64,000 nt of DNA from Delftia sp. PS-11. Lineage in GTDB: Bacteria; Pseudomonadota; Gammaproteobacteria; Burkholderiales; Burkholderiaceae_C. The notes beneath the pieces are model-generated. The model saw only the letters and a list, made by a program, of their open reading frames with translations. It was not told where the DNA came from and ran no database searches. How positions within the stretch are numbered: the stretch's first letter is position 1; every line of letters starts with the position of its first letter. The DNA is taken from positions 62,001 to 126,000 of the forward strand of contig NZ_JACSYA010000006.1 of NCBI RefSeq assembly GCF_029870285.1. Reading direction: 5' to 3'. This document shows, piece by piece, positions 63,942 to 64,000 of this stretch. A program made the translations under genes and the position numbers.

Positions 63942-64000
63942 TCAAAGTGCGGTACGCGCGCCCAGGGTTTCGGCAACCCAGTCGGCGATGTAGTGGCCAG
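63942..64000 (-). CDS. C-terminal end of a truncated upstream gene
   Basis: Open frame running off the window edge; only the last 18 complete residues are visible (GHYIADWVAETLGARTAL, then TGA). It ends 17 bp before the VOC gene, so it belongs to the same operon. A GHxI...W tail is compatible with the C-terminus of an alpha/beta hydrolase, but too little is visible to name it. Confidence 0.65.
   Translation of the reverse strand, partial: GHYIADWVAETLGARTAL

Overview
High-GC chromosomal DNA from a betaproteobacterium, most probably family Comamonadaceae (Delftia/Comamonas/Acidovorax-like). The call rests on gene content: three Bug-type tripartite tricarboxylate transporter receptors without membrane partners, adjacent ispD and ispF, a RelA of the EFDD type, bdhA for polyhydroxybutyrate turnover, an OmpR/EnvZ pair and DUF3149/SlyX small proteins. 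I see no phage, insertion sequence, CRISPR array or plasmid function. All long genes appear intact; only the gene at the right edge is cut by the window.

Layout. 1-8.2 kb: a complete reductive pyrimidine (uracil/thymine) degradation operon on the minus strand (preT-preA-NCS1 permease-hydA-carbamoyl-beta-alanine amidohydrolase), with a divergent RutR-like TetR regulator and a strong dyad between them. 8.3-8.7 kb: two identical tRNA-Val(GAC) genes. 8.7-24.8 kb: housekeeping core: relA overlapping an alpha/beta hydrolase gene, bdhA, a SIMPL protein, ompR/envZ, ispD-ispF, mfd, a membrane protein, serB, an Ala-rich exported protein and an orphan metQ. 24.8-28.3 kb: amino-acid export and its regulators (RhtA-like exporter/Lrp; LysE/ArgO exporter/ArgP). 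28.4-30.4 kb: a minor-pilin-like trio with eroded prepilin motifs. 30.4-42.2 kb: two TonB-dependent receptors (one behind a Fur-box-like site), small proteins, an aminotransferase with slyX, an amidase/Bug pair with its LysR regulator, and nth. 42.3-47.2 kb: two more Bug receptors paired with DUF3237 and PaaI-type genes and flanked by LuxR- and LysR-type regulators. 47.2-49.1 kb: cobT and a GNAT acetyltransferase.

49.2-56.3 kb: a complete four-carbon acid sugar (L-threonate/D-erythronate) operon: GntR regulator, OtnC, MFS permease, DenD, LtnD, OtnK, OtnI. Its last four genes are tightly packed; the first two junctions among these are 4-bp ATGA overlaps. The expected product is dihydroxyacetone phosphate.

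56.3-64 kb: facing it on the minus strand, a tightly packed operon with an extradiol-type VOC dioxygenase, a Rieske ferredoxin, a flavoprotein monooxygenase, an MFS permease, a cyclase/formamidase-type hydrolase, a cupin, an FAH-family hydrolase and a second DenD-like dehydrogenase. The set spells hydroxylation, ring cleavage and hydrolysis of a phenolic compound. Its substrate is unknown; gene content and order recall flavonoid (naringenin) degradation operons. This is the part of the window most likely to hold undescribed biochemistry.
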